NCBI RefSeq assembly: GCF_000018945.1 | Contig: NC_011978.1 | Coordinates: 372,001-436,000 of the forward strand | Direction: 5' to 3' | DNA length: 64,000 nucleotides | Origin: Thermotoga neapolitana DSM 4359 | GTDB lineage: Bacteria; Thermotogota; Thermotogae; Thermotogales; Thermotogaceae | Shown: positions 52,141 through 61,019 of the stretch, piece after piece | How positions within the stretch are numbered: the stretch's first letter is position 1 | How the letters are laid out: each line of letters opens with the position of its first letter | Program-made: the position numbers and the translations under genes | The notes under the pieces: model-generated | Seen by the model: the letters and a program-made list of their open reading frames with translations, nothing else | Told to the model about the DNA's origin: nothing | Database searches by the model: none

Positions 52141-53349
52141 TTAGAATTTTAACACGAGTTTCAAAATAGAATACACACCCGCAGAGGTCGCAGCGACGGT
52201 GGGAACGATCAGAAACCAGGAAATAACTATGTTCTTGAGAACACCGACGTTCACAACCTCAAGCCCTCTGGCCAATCCAACACCGGTGACCGCTCCCACG
52301 ACCACGTGCGTGGTGGAAACAGGAAGACCCAGTGAGGACGCAAGAAGAACCGTCGTTGCGGTTGAAAAGTCAACGGTGAATCCCCTTGAGTTCGTCAGGG
52401 TGGTTATCTTCTCACCCACCGTTTCCATGACCTTCTGCCCGAGGAAGAAAACCCCCATGGAGATACCGATTCCACCCAAAGCAAGTGCCAGAAAGGGAAT
52501 TTCAACGGTTTTGGGGATAACACCCGTTGATGCAACCATCATGACTGCGGCTATTGGACCGGCAGCGTTTGCCACGTCGTTTGCACCGTGCGAAAAAGAA
52601 ACATAGCAAGAGGTCAGAATCTGAGCACGTTTGAATACATTTTCTACCACATCGTACTCGTTCTTGCTGTTTCGGATCAATCTCTTGACGATCAAATGCA
52701 GTGAGATAAAAGTCACTACGGCGAGGACCAATCCCAAGATCAAGGATTCAGACAATGGTTGTTTCAGAGTTTTCCTCACAAAGAGGGATGCCATGGTGAA
52801 GATGGCCAGAGATATGAAAAAGGGAACGGCGAAAACAGAGGATCTTTTCGGGTTTTTTGTGTGAAATATGGTGAAAGAGATCAGTTTGAAAACGACAAAG
52901 GACAGTGCTCCACCCAGGAGAGGAGAAATGATCCAGGACAGGACTATGAAGAGAAACACCTTCCAGTTTATTCCATCGAAACCCGCTGCTACAATTCCAA
53001 ATCCCAGCATGCCACCAACTATCGAGTGCGTCGTGGAAACGGGATAGCCCCAGTTTGTGGCGATCAGGATCCACAGAGAAGCCGCTATCAGCGCCGAAAG
53101 AGAACCGTACATGAGTTCGACCGGTTGTATCCTTTCGATCTCCACGATTCCCTTCACTATCGTCTGCGAAACATGAGATCCAAACATCACAGCCCCCAGA
53201 AACTCAAGGAACATGGCTATCAAAGCAGCTTGCCTTACGGTGATGGCTCTGGCACCCACAGCAGTCGCCATGGAGTTTGCAACATCGTTGGCTCCTATGG
53301 AGAACGCCATTATGAATCCGAGAACTCCAGCCACAACGAGTATTAACAC
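52141..53349 (-). CDS. pit: Low-affinity phosphate permease, PiT family
   Basis: Metal-phosphate:cation symporter, 402 residues with about ten hydrophobic segments. The family's two inverted repeats are visible as GANDVANSM near the start and SHGANDVANAAGP in the second half. Start GTG 53349 after AAAGGAGGGAG. It lies 13 bp after a PhoU-like gene, a common pairing for PiT regulation. Confidence 0.93.
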   Translation of the reverse strand: MLILVVAGVLGFIMAFSIGANDVANSMATAVGARAITVRQAALIAMFLEFLGAVMFGSHVSQTIVKGIVEIERIQPVELMYGSLSALIAASLWILIATNWGYPVSTTHSIVGGMLGFGIVAAGFDGINWKVFLFIVLSWIISPLLGGALSFVVFKLISFTIFHTKNPKRSSVFAVPFFISLAIFTMASLFVRKTLKQPLSESLILGLVLAVVTFISLHLIVKRLIRNSKNEYDVVENVFKRAQILTSCYVSFSHGANDVANAAGPIAAVMMVASTGVIPKTVEIPFLALALGGIGISMGVFFLGQKVMETVGEKITTLTNSRGFTVDFSTATTVLLASSLGLPVSTTHVVVGAVTGVGLARGLEVVNVGVLKNIVISWFLIVPTVAATSAGVYSILKLVLKF

Positions 53350-53362
53350 GACACTCCCTCCT

Positions 53363-54034
53363 TTATTTCAAAATTGCAGAGTTTATCCTCTTTGTTATGT
53401 CCTTTCCCTGGTCCGCAATCTTCGAGACAAGACGTGCTATCTTGTTCAGAAAGATGAGATCGACCGGATTCATGGAATTCTTCAAAGAGTAGAGTTTCTT
53501 TCCAAGATCTCTGGAGATGGTGTCCACCTCTCTTTCCTCCATTGAGACGTCAAACACTTCCCTCCTTTCCTTCTCCTCTTCGATCGGGGAGAAATCCGTT
53601 TCTGCCAGAACCTTCAGTTGCTCAACAGCCTCCACCGTTTCTCTGATCGTGCTGAGAACACTGTCAACAAGTTCCAGGAAGCGGTCTTTTACTTCCTCTG
53701 GCACATCATCAACTCTGTTCATGTCGAGCATAATGACCACATCTCTCACGATGTCGAGTATTTCGTCCGATTTGTGCACTATGTAGAGGAAATCATCCTT
53801 TTCGAAGTAGGAGTATTTGATCTTCTGGTAAATTCTCTTCAGCTTCGCTTTCAACTGGTCAGCATCTCTCTCCAGATCGATGACACGGTTGAGGTGTCCT
53901 TCACCGAACTTCTTTTCAAAATAGTCCTGGATAGCATCCTTGAGCAGGACCACCGCTGTTTCTCCACGCCTAGCAAGACCAACGAGCAACTGGATCGGAG
54001 ATTCTTCAGGTATCATCTTTTCTATGAACCTCAT
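53363..54034 (-). CDS. PhoU-like DUF47 protein
   Basis: Helical protein of 223 residues of the DUF47/YkaA type, related to PhoU. Acidic metal-binding patches such as DLERDADQLK and EEREVDTISRDL are characteristic. It precedes pit, so it likely modulates phosphate uptake. It starts 4 bp after ddl. Confidence 0.88.
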   Translation of the reverse strand: MRFIEKMIPEESPIQLLVGLARRGETAVVLLKDAIQDYFEKKFGEGHLNRVIDLERDADQLKAKLKRIYQKIKYSYFEKDDFLYIVHKSDEILDIVRDVVIMLDMNRVDDVPEEVKDRFLELVDSVLSTIRETVEAVEQLKVLAETDFSPIEEEKERREVFDVSMEEREVDTISRDLGKKLYSLKNSMNPVDLIFLNKIARLVSKIADQGKDITKRINSAILK

Positions 54035-54038
54035 GGCC

Positions 54039-54944
54039 TCACTCTCCTTTCAAAAAGGCACTCTTTATGATTATATCTATCAACTCCTCAAATTCGATGC
54101 CAGCTGCCTTTGCACTCGCGGGAAGGTCGCTGAGTTCGGTGAGTCCCGGGACTGTGTTTATCTCGAGAAAGAAAAACTCTCCGTTGAAGAAGATTCCATC
54201 CACACGTCCAAAGCCCCTGCAGCCTGCTTCAGTGAATGCCCTGAGGGCAGTTTCTTTCACTCGCTGTTCTTCTTCTGGTTTCAGCGGGGCTGGCAGCAGA
54301 AATTCCGTTTCACCTTCTGTGTACTTCGCGATGTAATCATAGAACTTCCTTCTCTTTGGTCTCAGTTCCAGTATGGGTAAAACTTTGAAACCTTCTTCGG
54401 TCTCTATTATCGATACCGTCATTTCTCGCCCCGGGATGTATTCCTGAACGATCACACTGCCGTAGAGCGGTAGATCTTCTTTCAGCGCCCTCTGGAATTC
54501 CTCATCCGATTCACAGATGAAAACACCGATACTGGAACCTTCTCTTCGTGGCTTCACCACACAGGGATAACCAACAGGAGATGAATCGATGTGTTCCTTG
54601 ACTTCGACGAAATTCGGTATCTTAACAAAATCCTTCAGGAATCTGTAGGCGAGAAGTTTGTCGAAGCAGAGCATGCTGGAGAACGCATCAGAACCCGTGT
54701 ACCGAACCCCGAGGAAATCCAGTATGGACTGGAGTGAACCATCCTCTCCGAACGTTCCGTGAAGCACGTTGAACACCAGGTCGAACTCCTTCAACTTTGG
54801 AGCCTCTTCCAGGAAATTTCTGCCAACGTCGAAGACGACGTATTCGTACCTCAGAGCATCAAGAGCTTTTTTTACCCTTTCTCCGCTTCTCAGTGAGACT
54901 TCTCTTTCTCTTGACGTTCCCCCCATCAGAAGTGCTATCTTCAT
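54039..54944 (-). CDS. ddl: D-alanine--D-alanine ligase
   Basis: Makes D-Ala-D-Ala for peptidoglycan. ATP-grasp protein of 301 residues. MGGTSREREVSLRSG, NVLHGTFGEDG, VVKPRREGSSIGV and FFLEINTVPGLTELS are the standard motifs. ATG 54944 follows GGGAGG, which lies within the topA gene. The first 86 bases overlap the end of topA. Confidence 0.95.
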   Translation of the reverse strand: MKIALLMGGTSREREVSLRSGERVKKALDALRYEYVVFDVGRNFLEEAPKLKEFDLVFNVLHGTFGEDGSLQSILDFLGVRYTGSDAFSSMLCFDKLLAYRFLKDFVKIPNFVEVKEHIDSSPVGYPCVVKPRREGSSIGVFICESDEEFQRALKEDLPLYGSVIVQEYIPGREMTVSIIETEEGFKVLPILELRPKRRKFYDYIAKYTEGETEFLLPAPLKPEEEQRVKETALRAFTEAGCRGFGRVDGIFFNGEFFFLEINTVPGLTELSDLPASAKAAGIEFEELIDIIIKSAFLKGE

Positions 54945-56757
54945 CGTTCTTCCTCCCGATGAACATCTTTCCGTTCTCTATGACGGCAACCTCATCGTTT
55001 CTTACACTTCTGCTTTTTCCACATTCACACTTCAGGTAAAACCCATACCTTCCAAAAGAAAGAACCATGTCCTTTCCACAGGAACATTTTTGATCCGTTG
55101 GGTAATTGATGATGATCCTGTCGTTCTCGTTGAAGACCTTTGAAAAGGTTCGATAGAAATCCTGTAAAACTACTTTGTCTGTTTTCTTTCCCTGTTCTAC
55201 CTCGTCGAGTTCTTTCTCCATCTCGGCGGTGAAAGAAATATCCACGATGTCGGCGTACTTTTTCTCCAGGTAGTCCATGACAACACTTCCGATAACCGTG
55301 GGATAGAGGTATCCCCTGATTTTCTTCACGTATTTTCTGGAAAGAAGAAGTTTTATCGTAGATGCATACGTGCTGGGGCGTCCTATTCCGAGTCTTTCCA
55401 TTTCCTTCACCAGAGTACCTTCAGTGTATCTGGGTTTTGGCTTTGTTTCCAGTTCCTTTATCTCCACTTCCACCGGTTTTACGATCTCACCCTCTTCGAA
55501 GGGAAAATCACCGACGTTCCTCTCCGTTTTCCATACTCTCTCGTAACCATCGAAGATCCTCTTCAGAATCGAACCTTTGAATCGGTATTTCCCGTCTTTC
55601 GATCTCAACACAAAGCGAGTCTCTTCGTACTCTGAGGGTTTCATTTGAGAAGCAAAGAACCTTTTCCATATCAGTTCATAAAGCTTTCTCTGATCTGGGT
55701 TCAAATACTTGCTGATCTTTTCGGGCGTCATGAAAACATCCGTAGGGCGTATGGCTTCATGAGCATCCTGTATCCTGGCAGTCCTGCTCTTTTTTCTTCT
55801 TCCAGTTCCGATGTATTCCTTTCCAAAATCTTTCTCTATCAGCTCACGAGCGGCCTCTTTAGCGTAGTCTGAAACTCGGGTGGAGTCCGTCCTCATGTAG
55901 GTGATGAAAGCGATGTGACCTTCTTTCGTCTCCACTCCTTCGTACAGCTGCTGGGCGAGTAACATGGTCTTTGCTACAGAAAAACCCAGTTTCGCGTAGG
56001 CTTCCTGTTGGAGTGAACTGGTCTTGAAGGGATCCGGTGGTGAGAACTTCTTTCTGGAGACGGTCTTTTCCTCCACAACCAGTTCCTCTATGGACTGCAG
56101 CTCTTTGAGTACATCCTCTTCCAGAAAGGTCTTTTCCTTCGTTATCATCTCGGCTTCCAGACCATGGAACTTAACGACAACGCGATGGTATTTCTTCGGT
56201 ACAAATCTCAGTATTTCCCTTTCCCGGTCACACACGAGTTTCAAAGTGGCAGACTGTACTCTACCGGCGCTCAAGTTGGATTTGAAATTCTTCCACAACA
56301 CAGGGCTCAGAGAGTAGCCAACGATTCTATCCAGAATCCTCCTTGCAAGCTGGGCATGAACCTTGTTCATATCTATTTTCCGGGGATTTTTGACCGCTTC
56401 CTTTATGACCCTGGGGGTGATCTCAGAGAAGATGATTCTGTTTCTCTTTCCAAGGGTGTTCGTGAGTCTGGCCACATGCCATGCGATGGCTTCACCTTCT
56501 CTGTCCATGTCGGAGGCGATGAATATCTCTCCCACTTTCGAAATAGCCTTTATCTTTTCGACGATCTTTTCCTTTCCTTTTATCACGGTGAACTGTGGTT
56601 CAAAGTCGTTCTTCAAATCAACACCGAATTTGCTCTTTGGAAGGTCCACAATGTGTCCCATCGAAGCGAAAACCTCGTACTCGGGCCCCAGAATTCCCTT
56701 TATCGTCTTTGCCTTCGCCGGAGATTCCACTATTATGTACTTCTTTTTTTTACTCAT
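54859..56757 (-). CDS. topA: DNA topoisomerase I
   Basis: Type IA enzyme relaxing negative supercoils, 632 residues. Toprim domain (YIIVESPAKAKTI; SDMDREGEA with the metal acidic triad), catalytic Tyr287 in TYMRTDS, and a single four-Cys zinc finger near the C terminus (CSCG...CECG), as in the T. maritima enzyme. The tail after the finger is basic (KRRKGKKSS) and is encoded in the part that overlaps ddl. It overlaps the preceding gene by 8 bp. Confidence 0.96.
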   Translation of the reverse strand: MSKKKKYIIVESPAKAKTIKGILGPEYEVFASMGHIVDLPKSKFGVDLKNDFEPQFTVIKGKEKIVEKIKAISKVGEIFIASDMDREGEAIAWHVARLTNTLGKRNRIIFSEITPRVIKEAVKNPRKIDMNKVHAQLARRILDRIVGYSLSPVLWKNFKSNLSAGRVQSATLKLVCDREREILRFVPKKYHRVVVKFHGLEAEMITKEKTFLEEDVLKELQSIEELVVEEKTVSRKKFSPPDPFKTSSLQQEAYAKLGFSVAKTMLLAQQLYEGVETKEGHIAFITYMRTDSTRVSDYAKEAARELIEKDFGKEYIGTGRRKKSRTARIQDAHEAIRPTDVFMTPEKISKYLNPDQRKLYELIWKRFFASQMKPSEYEETRFVLRSKDGKYRFKGSILKRIFDGYERVWKTERNVGDFPFEEGEIVKPVEVEIKELETKPKPRYTEGTLVKEMERLGIGRPSTYASTIKLLLSRKYVKKIRGYLYPTVIGSVVMDYLEKKYADIVDISFTAEMEKELDEVEQGKKTDKVVLQDFYRTFSKVFNENDRIIINYPTDQKCSCGKDMVLSFGRYGFYLKCECGKSRSVRNDEVAVIENGKMFIGRKNDEDSTSDGGNVKRKRSLTEKRRKGKKSS

Positions 56758-57772
56758 TCAACTCCTCACCTCTTATGAATATCCTTCTTTTGAGATTCTT
56801 GTCGTACTCCGTCCACACCTGATCCGAATCGGCGTTCTCTATGATTTCAAAGAACCTTGCAAGTTTTGAGTCAAGATTTTCCACATGGTGAACGATCAAC
56901 GCCTCTATGGTCTTCGGTACGACGGGAGATCCCCATTCCAGCTCTCCATGGTGAGAAAGGATGATGTGTTCCACCTCCAGCACCTTTTTCTCAGGAAGGC
57001 CAAGTTCTTTTGCCTTCTCCCTCACCATCATGGCACCTATCGATATGTGCCCCTTCAACTCTCCCTCCGTGGTCACATCGATTCCAGACTCCGTCACAAC
57101 GTACTCTCTCACCTTCCCTACGTCGTGGAGAAGAGCCCCGGTTATGAGAAGATCACGATCCACCGGATAATACCTGCTGATTTCCCTGCATATTTCTGCA
57201 ACCGTAAGGCTGTGTTCCAGAAGTCCTCCTATGTAGGCATGATGAACCCTCATCCCCGCAGGCGATTTGAAGAACTTTTCTGAGAACTCCTCATCTTCTA
57301 CGAAAAATGCCCTCAACAGTCTTTTGTAATCTCGATCTTTGATCTGATCTATCAAAGAGAACAATTTTTTCTTCATAACCTCAAGATCTTTCTTCGATTG
57401 GGCCACGAACTTCGAGAAGTCGTATTCATCTTTCTTCAAAACCCTGATGGCGTTGTAGTCGTTTTCTACGTTTATCTGGATTCTGTTTTCAAAGAAAACG
57501 ACCCTTCCCTTCACCTTGACGACACTTCCTTCTTTCAACCTCTGATCGTTCAACTCAGCGTTGTACCAGTCAACGGCCCTCACCGCCCCTGTTCGATCCT
57601 CCAGGGTCATTATCAGAAACTTCTTGTTGTCTTTAGTTTCTTGAAGCTTTTTGCTTCGAATTTTCAGAACGATTTCGACGTTGTCGTTGATGTGATCCTT
57701 GAGATCCTGAACGAAGAGTTCCTGACCAAGCAGATCCTTCGGCATCAGATCTCCCAGTTTCAATTCACTCAC
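56750..57772 (-). CDS. YhaM-type OB-fold/HD-domain 3'-5' exonuclease
   Basis: 340 residues. The N-terminal OB fold (about 30-110) has FLIMTLEDRTGAVRAVDWYN. The HD domain (about 175-310) has HHAYIGGLLEHSLTVAE and LLHDVGKV with the metal His/Asp pair. This matches YhaM, which trims RNA or single-stranded DNA ends. It overlaps topA (8 bp) and the small membrane protein gene (8 bp). Confidence 0.88.
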   Translation of the reverse strand: MSELKLGDLMPKDLLGQELFVQDLKDHINDNVEIVLKIRSKKLQETKDNKKFLIMTLEDRTGAVRAVDWYNAELNDQRLKEGSVVKVKGRVVFFENRIQINVENDYNAIRVLKKDEYDFSKFVAQSKKDLEVMKKKLFSLIDQIKDRDYKRLLRAFFVEDEEFSEKFFKSPAGMRVHHAYIGGLLEHSLTVAEICREISRYYPVDRDLLITGALLHDVGKVREYVVTESGIDVTTEGELKGHISIGAMMVREKAKELGLPEKKVLEVEHIILSHHGELEWGSPVVPKTIEALIVHHVENLDSKLARFFEIIENADSDQVWTEYDKNLKRRIFIRGEELNE

Positions 57773-58139
57773 TTCCTTTCTCGACGATCAATTTCTTCAA
57801 AAAGTCGAAGTCCTCAACAGGATGAGGAAAAACAAAAGATGTCCCATCTTCAAAATAAAAAACTACAGATAGAGCTCTCTTCTCTACACTCTTCACCGAA
57901 GAGAGCCTGAAGACTTTTTTTCCCAATCTCAACGCGTCTGCTTCCTGATCGACGACGATTTCTCTTTTGAATATGGAAAGTACCCATACACCAAAGATTA
58001 TATCCAGAATCAGGAAGAGATACCTCAGAAGAGCCAAGAGGGGTTTGTATAAAAGGAAAATTGTGAGATCAAAACTCACAACCCATAAGGCGAGCAAGGC
58101 AAACTTGTACCAGAAAGGTGTTCTGAATCTTATTGTCAT
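57765..58139 (-). CDS. Small membrane protein of unknown function
   Basis: About 124 residues. Two hydrophobic segments (about 10-30 and 35-55) form a hairpin, followed by a soluble domain of about 65 residues with alternating beta strands (KVFRLSSVKSVEKRALSVVF) that looks PH-like. I start at ATG 58139; no Shine-Dalgarno site precedes it, and the rpmB hairpin ends 8 bases upstream. Equivalent to T. maritima TM0256. Function unknown. Confidence 0.7.
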   Translation of the reverse strand: MTIRFRTPFWYKFALLALWVVSFDLTIFLLYKPLLALLRYLFLILDIIFGVWVLSIFKREIVVDQEADALRLGKKVFRLSSVKSVEKRALSVVFYFEDGTSFVFPHPVEDFDFLKKLIVEKGSE

Positions 58140-58146
58140 GAACAAC

Positions 58147-58163
58147 GCGGGCGAAACGCCCGC
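58147..58163 (-). terminator. Hairpin directly after rpmB stop
   Basis: Seven-bp GC stem GCGGGCG/CGCCCGC with an AAA loop begins one base after the rpmB TGA. The following GTTGTTC is a poor T-tract, so it may act as attenuator or 3' stabiliser before the membrane-protein gene. Confidence 0.6.
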
Positions 58164-58376
58164 TCACACCTCCGAAACCTGACCTACGTATTTCTTCACC
58201 TTTCCGGCTTTCAAGCAAGAAGTGCAGACTCGCATTCTCTTGATGGTTCCATCCGGGAGCACGACTCGTACCTTTTGAAGATTCGGTCTGAACCATCTAC
58301 CGGTCTTTTTGTTGGAATGACTCACGTTGTTTCCAGATCTGGGCGCCTTTCCGCACACTTCACACCTTTTTGCCAT
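58164..58376 (-). CDS. rpmB: 50S ribosomal protein L28
   Basis: Ribosomal protein of 70 residues. Zinc-ribbon cysteines: CEVCG at the start and CTSC near 55. ATG 58376 follows AGGAGGT; two earlier codons belong to the spacer. It has its own promoter candidate upstream and a hairpin right after its stop codon. Confidence 0.96.
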   Translation of the reverse strand: MAKRCEVCGKAPRSGNNVSHSNKKTGRWFRPNLQKVRVVLPDGTIKRMRVCTSCLKAGKVKKYVGQVSEV

Positions 58377-58414
58377 GATCACGACCTCCTGTGGATCTGT
58401 TTTTTCTCTTCATG

Positions 58415-58423
58415 AGTATACCA
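58415..58423 (-). promoter_or_regulatory. Extended -10 promoter of rpmB
   Basis: Minus-strand TGGTATACT (hexamer 58420-58415) in the 50-bp gap after smpB. The -35 region is poor, as is common with extended -10 promoters. It would allow ribosomal protein synthesis independent of upstream genes. Confidence 0.5.
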
Positions 58424-58426
58424 CAG

Positions 58427-58876
58427 TTATCTGGAGTACTTCATGTACTCTCTTATTTTCCTTTCCATCTCCCTTCTCTTTATCGCCTCTCTCTTGTCGT
58501 ACTTCTTTCTTCCCCGTGCAACGGCTATCTCTACCTTCGCTATTCCCCTATCGTTGAAGTATATCTTCAAGGGGACTATGGTGATTCCTTCCTCCTGCAC
58601 TTTTCCCATGAGCCTTTTGAGTTCCCTCTTGTGAAGAAGAAGTTTCCTGGGTCTTTCTGGATCGTGGTTGTGTATTCCGCCATGACTGTACGGTGGTATG
58701 TGGAGGTTCAAAAGATACAGTTCTCCATCTTTGAACCGGCAGAAAGAGTCTTTGAAATTGACTGAACCGTTCCTGAGAGACTTCACTTCGGTTCCGGTGA
58801 GAACGATGCCCGCCTCGTACGTCTCAAGAATCTCGTAGTCCGTGTAGGCCTTTTTGTTGGTGGCCACGATCTTCAC
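58427..58876 (-). CDS. smpB: tmRNA-binding protein SmpB
   Basis: Partner of tmRNA in rescue of stalled ribosomes. The start is GTG 58876 (150 residues), giving the usual [13 protein letters not shown] terminus after GGGGTGAG. The longer frame would run into yraN. The OB-fold core ([12 protein letters not shown]) and the basic C-terminal tail ([20 protein letters not shown]) are typical. The tmRNA gene is not in this window. Confidence 0.95.
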   Translation of the reverse strand: MKIVATNKKAYTDYEILETYEAGIVLTGTEVKSLRNGSVNFKDSFCRFKDGELYLLNLHIPPYSHGGIHNHDPERPRKLLLHKRELKRLMGKVQEEGITIVPLKIYFNDRGIAKVEIAVARGRKKYDKREAIKRREMERKIREYMKYSR

Positions 58877-58880
58877 TCTC

Positions 58881-59204
58881 TCACCCCAGCCAGAGACCTT
58901 CAAAGTGGTCAATCCCTTTCGGTGTTACCCTCACAAAATCCACCCTCACAGGTCCTTTCAATCCTTTCTGAAGCATGTACAGTTTTGCCGCTTTCTCTAT
59001 GTTTCGAACCTTCTTCATATCGATCCTTTCAAGGGGATCCACCTTTCCTCTCCCACTTTTGACCTCCACGAACACGGTTTCTTTTCCACAGCGCGCTATT
59101 ATGTCTATTTCTCCGTACTTTGTTCGGTAGTTTCTTTCCAGAATCCTGTATCCTTTCTTTTTTAAAAAGTCACACGCGAGGTCTTCAGCCGCTCTCCAGT
59201 CCAT
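58881..59204 (-). CDS. YraN/UPF0102 family endonuclease-like protein
   Basis: Holliday-junction-resolvase-like fold, 107 residues. The family pattern is present: [17 protein letters not shown] and VFVEVKSG, with the acidic/Lys metal site. Function in the cell is unknown. Its ATG overlaps the gatC stop by one base (TGATG). Confidence 0.88.
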   Translation of the reverse strand: MDWRAAEDLACDFLKKKGYRILERNYRTKYGEIDIIARCGKETVFVEVKSGRGKVDPLERIDMKKVRNIEKAAKLYMLQKGLKGPVRVDFVRVTPKGIDHFEGLWLG

Positions 59205-59494
59205 CACCGATGAATCCCGGGAACCTTTATGTGACCGTCTTTTTCTTCGGGGAAGTTTTTCTTTATGAGATCTCTACCCTCGAAAAATCTGGGCCCACCT
59301 GTTCTGAGTTCAGCAACATCCTCGACCGGTGTGTACATCGGTTCCACACCTTCAACGTCCACTTCACTCAAAAGTTCCACATAATCGAGTATCTCCTGAA
59401 AATCCTTCATGAGGCTTTCTCTCTGTTCTTCAGAAAGTTCGAGTCTTGCCAGATTTTCAAGATGAAGGACCAGGTCTTTTGTAACCTTTATCAT
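59204..59494 (-). CDS. gatC: Glu-tRNA(Gln)/Asp-tRNA(Asn) amidotransferase subunit C
   Basis: Small scaffold of GatCAB, 96 residues. [19 protein letters not shown] and [15 protein letters not shown] are characteristic. gatA and gatB are not adjacent. ATG 59494 follows AAGGAGG, which lies in the end of csrA; the genes overlap by 38 bp. Confidence 0.92.
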   Translation of the reverse strand: MIKVTKDLVLHLENLARLELSEEQRESLMKDFQEILDYVELLSEVDVEGVEPMYTPVEDVAELRTGGPRFFEGRDLIKKNFPEEKDGHIKVPGIHR

Positions 59495-59708
59495 TCTTCC
59501 ATACCTCCTTGAGATCGTCCTTTGATACGCTGGCTGCCTTTACGTTCTCATTTTTGAGTTCTTCGTAGAGTTCTTCCCTCAAAATTTTCACATGCTTTGG
59601 TGCCTCTATTCCGATTTTAACAGAATTTCCCTCGATTTTAAGAACAGTTATAACTATATCATCACCGATCACGATCCTTTCTCCGACCTTTCTTGTGAGA
59701 ACCAGCAT
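59457..59708 (-). CDS. csrA: Carbon storage regulator CsrA
   Basis: RNA-binding dimer that controls translation, often of flagellin. 83 residues starting [16 protein letters not shown], with [19 protein letters not shown] at the RNA-binding edge. The C-terminal 20 residues extend beyond the usual core. ATG 59708 follows GGGTGATAG, 4 bp after dprA. The partner FliW is not in this window. Confidence 0.95.
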   Translation of the reverse strand: MLVLTRKVGERIVIGDDIVITVLKIEGNSVKIGIEAPKHVKILREELYEELKNENVKAASVSKDDLKEVWKNDKGYKRPGPSS

Positions 59709-59712
59709 ACTA

Positions 59713-60726
59713 TCACCCCAGTGTTCTGTAGATACCCCCAGTGAATTCAACAAGGCCCATGAGTTCCAGTTCAGAGATCACCCTGAGAACCTCCGACACA
59801 TCCCATTCCAGTTCCTCTACCAGATCATCCACAGATTTTGGAGAAACCTTCAGATATTCGTAAACCGTCCTCTGTGCCGGTTCGAGTGAAAGATCTTTTT
59901 TTGAGGCAATTCCAAAATAAAGTCTCAAGTCTTCTTCGTCCGTGAGGGGATACGCTCCAGACCTGACGAGATAGTTCGTTCCCTCACTCGTCTTCCTGTC
60001 TATATCACCGGGGACCGCAAACACATCCCTTCCGTTTTCCAGAGCAAACTTCGCCGTTATCAGAGCACCACTTTTTATGGGAGCCTCTGTGACGATGATC
60101 ACCTTGGAAAGGCCCGCTATGATACGATTCCTCGCCGGAAAGTGATGTTTTCTAGGCTTTGTTCCCATCGGGTACTCACTCACAACACACCCGCTCTCCA
60201 ATATCCTGTAAAACAAACCTTCGTTCGATCTTGGATAGATCACGTCCACCCCGGCTCCAAGAACCGCAACGGTTTTTCCACCGCTTTTCAGAGTTTCTCT
60301 GTGGGCAACAGAGTCTATCCCAAGAGCCATACCCGAAACAATCACAAAGCGCTCACACAAAAGCCTCACAAAACGCTTTGTTACACTGATTCCATAACCG
60401 GTCGGCCTTCTCGTTCCCACAACTCCTACACAGCTTTCTCTGAGAAGACTGTCATCCCCTCGAACGAAGAGAACAGCAGGTGGAAACTTGCTTCTTCTCA
60501 GAGACTCCGGATAGGAATCGTCCCAGAAAGAGATGAGTTTCACATCGTATTTCTCTATGAGGAATTTCTGTCTTTCAAACTCTTCTTCATCACACTTTTT
60601 TCGAAACCTCTGTGCTTTTTTTGGATCGGAGTTTTCCAGAAAGTCTTCCAGTTCAAGATGAGGTTTCAGTTCAGAAAATCTGAACCCTCCGTGGTGAACG
60701 AGTAGAGCTATCTCAAGAGGCGTCAC
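59713..60726 (-). CDS. dprA: DNA processing protein DprA/Smf
   Basis: Loads RecA on single-stranded DNA taken up in transformation. 337 residues: helical N-terminal domain, Rossmann core with [21 protein letters not shown] and [12 protein letters not shown], and a C-terminal winged helix. Start GTG 60726 after GGAGCAC, overlapping the rnfB end by 14 bp. Confidence 0.95.
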   Translation of the reverse strand: MTPLEIALLVHHGGFRFSELKPHLELEDFLENSDPKKAQRFRKKCDEEEFERQKFLIEKYDVKLISFWDDSYPESLRRSKFPPAVLFVRGDDSLLRESCVGVVGTRRPTGYGISVTKRFVRLLCERFVIVSGMALGIDSVAHRETLKSGGKTVAVLGAGVDVIYPRSNEGLFYRILESGCVVSEYPMGTKPRKHHFPARNRIIAGLSKVIIVTEAPIKSGALITAKFALENGRDVFAVPGDIDRKTSEGTNYLVRSGAYPLTDEEDLRLYFGIASKKDLSLEPAQRTVYEYLKVSPKSVDDLVEELEWDVSEVLRVISELELMGLVEFTGGIYRTLG

Positions 60727-61012
60727 TTTTGTGCTCCTCGAGTATTTTTTTTATCTTCTCTTCCACGCCCTGCGGTCTTCCTGGAAGACATCTGTTGGTT
60801 TCTGCCTGTCCTTTAACTATCGCCTTCGCGTAGGCTTCACAACCGGCAAACCCACAGGCACCGCAGTTTATACCGGGAAGAACCTCCACTATCATCTTCA
60901 CACGTGGATCCTCTTCCACCCTGAACCTCTGTGCAGAATAGGCAAGAAAAACTCCGAATCCAAATCCCAGGATAGCGAGCAGAAGTGTAGAGTAAAGAAC
61001 AACCAACTCCAT
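60713..61012 (-). CDS. rnfB: Short RnfB subunit of the Rnf complex
   Basis: RnfB normally has a membrane helix, one four-Cys cluster domain and a two-cluster ferredoxin domain. Here only 99 residues occur: the helix (3-27) and a cluster motif with Cys50, 53, 58 and 75. The ferredoxin part is absent, and the next gene is dprA. ATG 61012 is only two bases from AGGAGG, so TTG at codon 3 may also serve as start. It follows rnfA by 7 bp. Confidence 0.88.
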   Translation of the reverse strand: MELVVLYSTLLLAILGFGFGVFLAYSAQRFRVEEDPRVKMIVEVLPGINCGACGFAGCEAYAKAIVKGQAETNRCLPGRPQGVEEKIKKILEEHKSDAS

Positions 61013-61019
61013 CACCTCC

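Noticed and set aside
59572-59700. Long csrA N-terminal extension to 59753
   Set aside because: The extra 15 codons lie in dprA; MLVLTRK is the universal CsrA start and has its own ribosome site.
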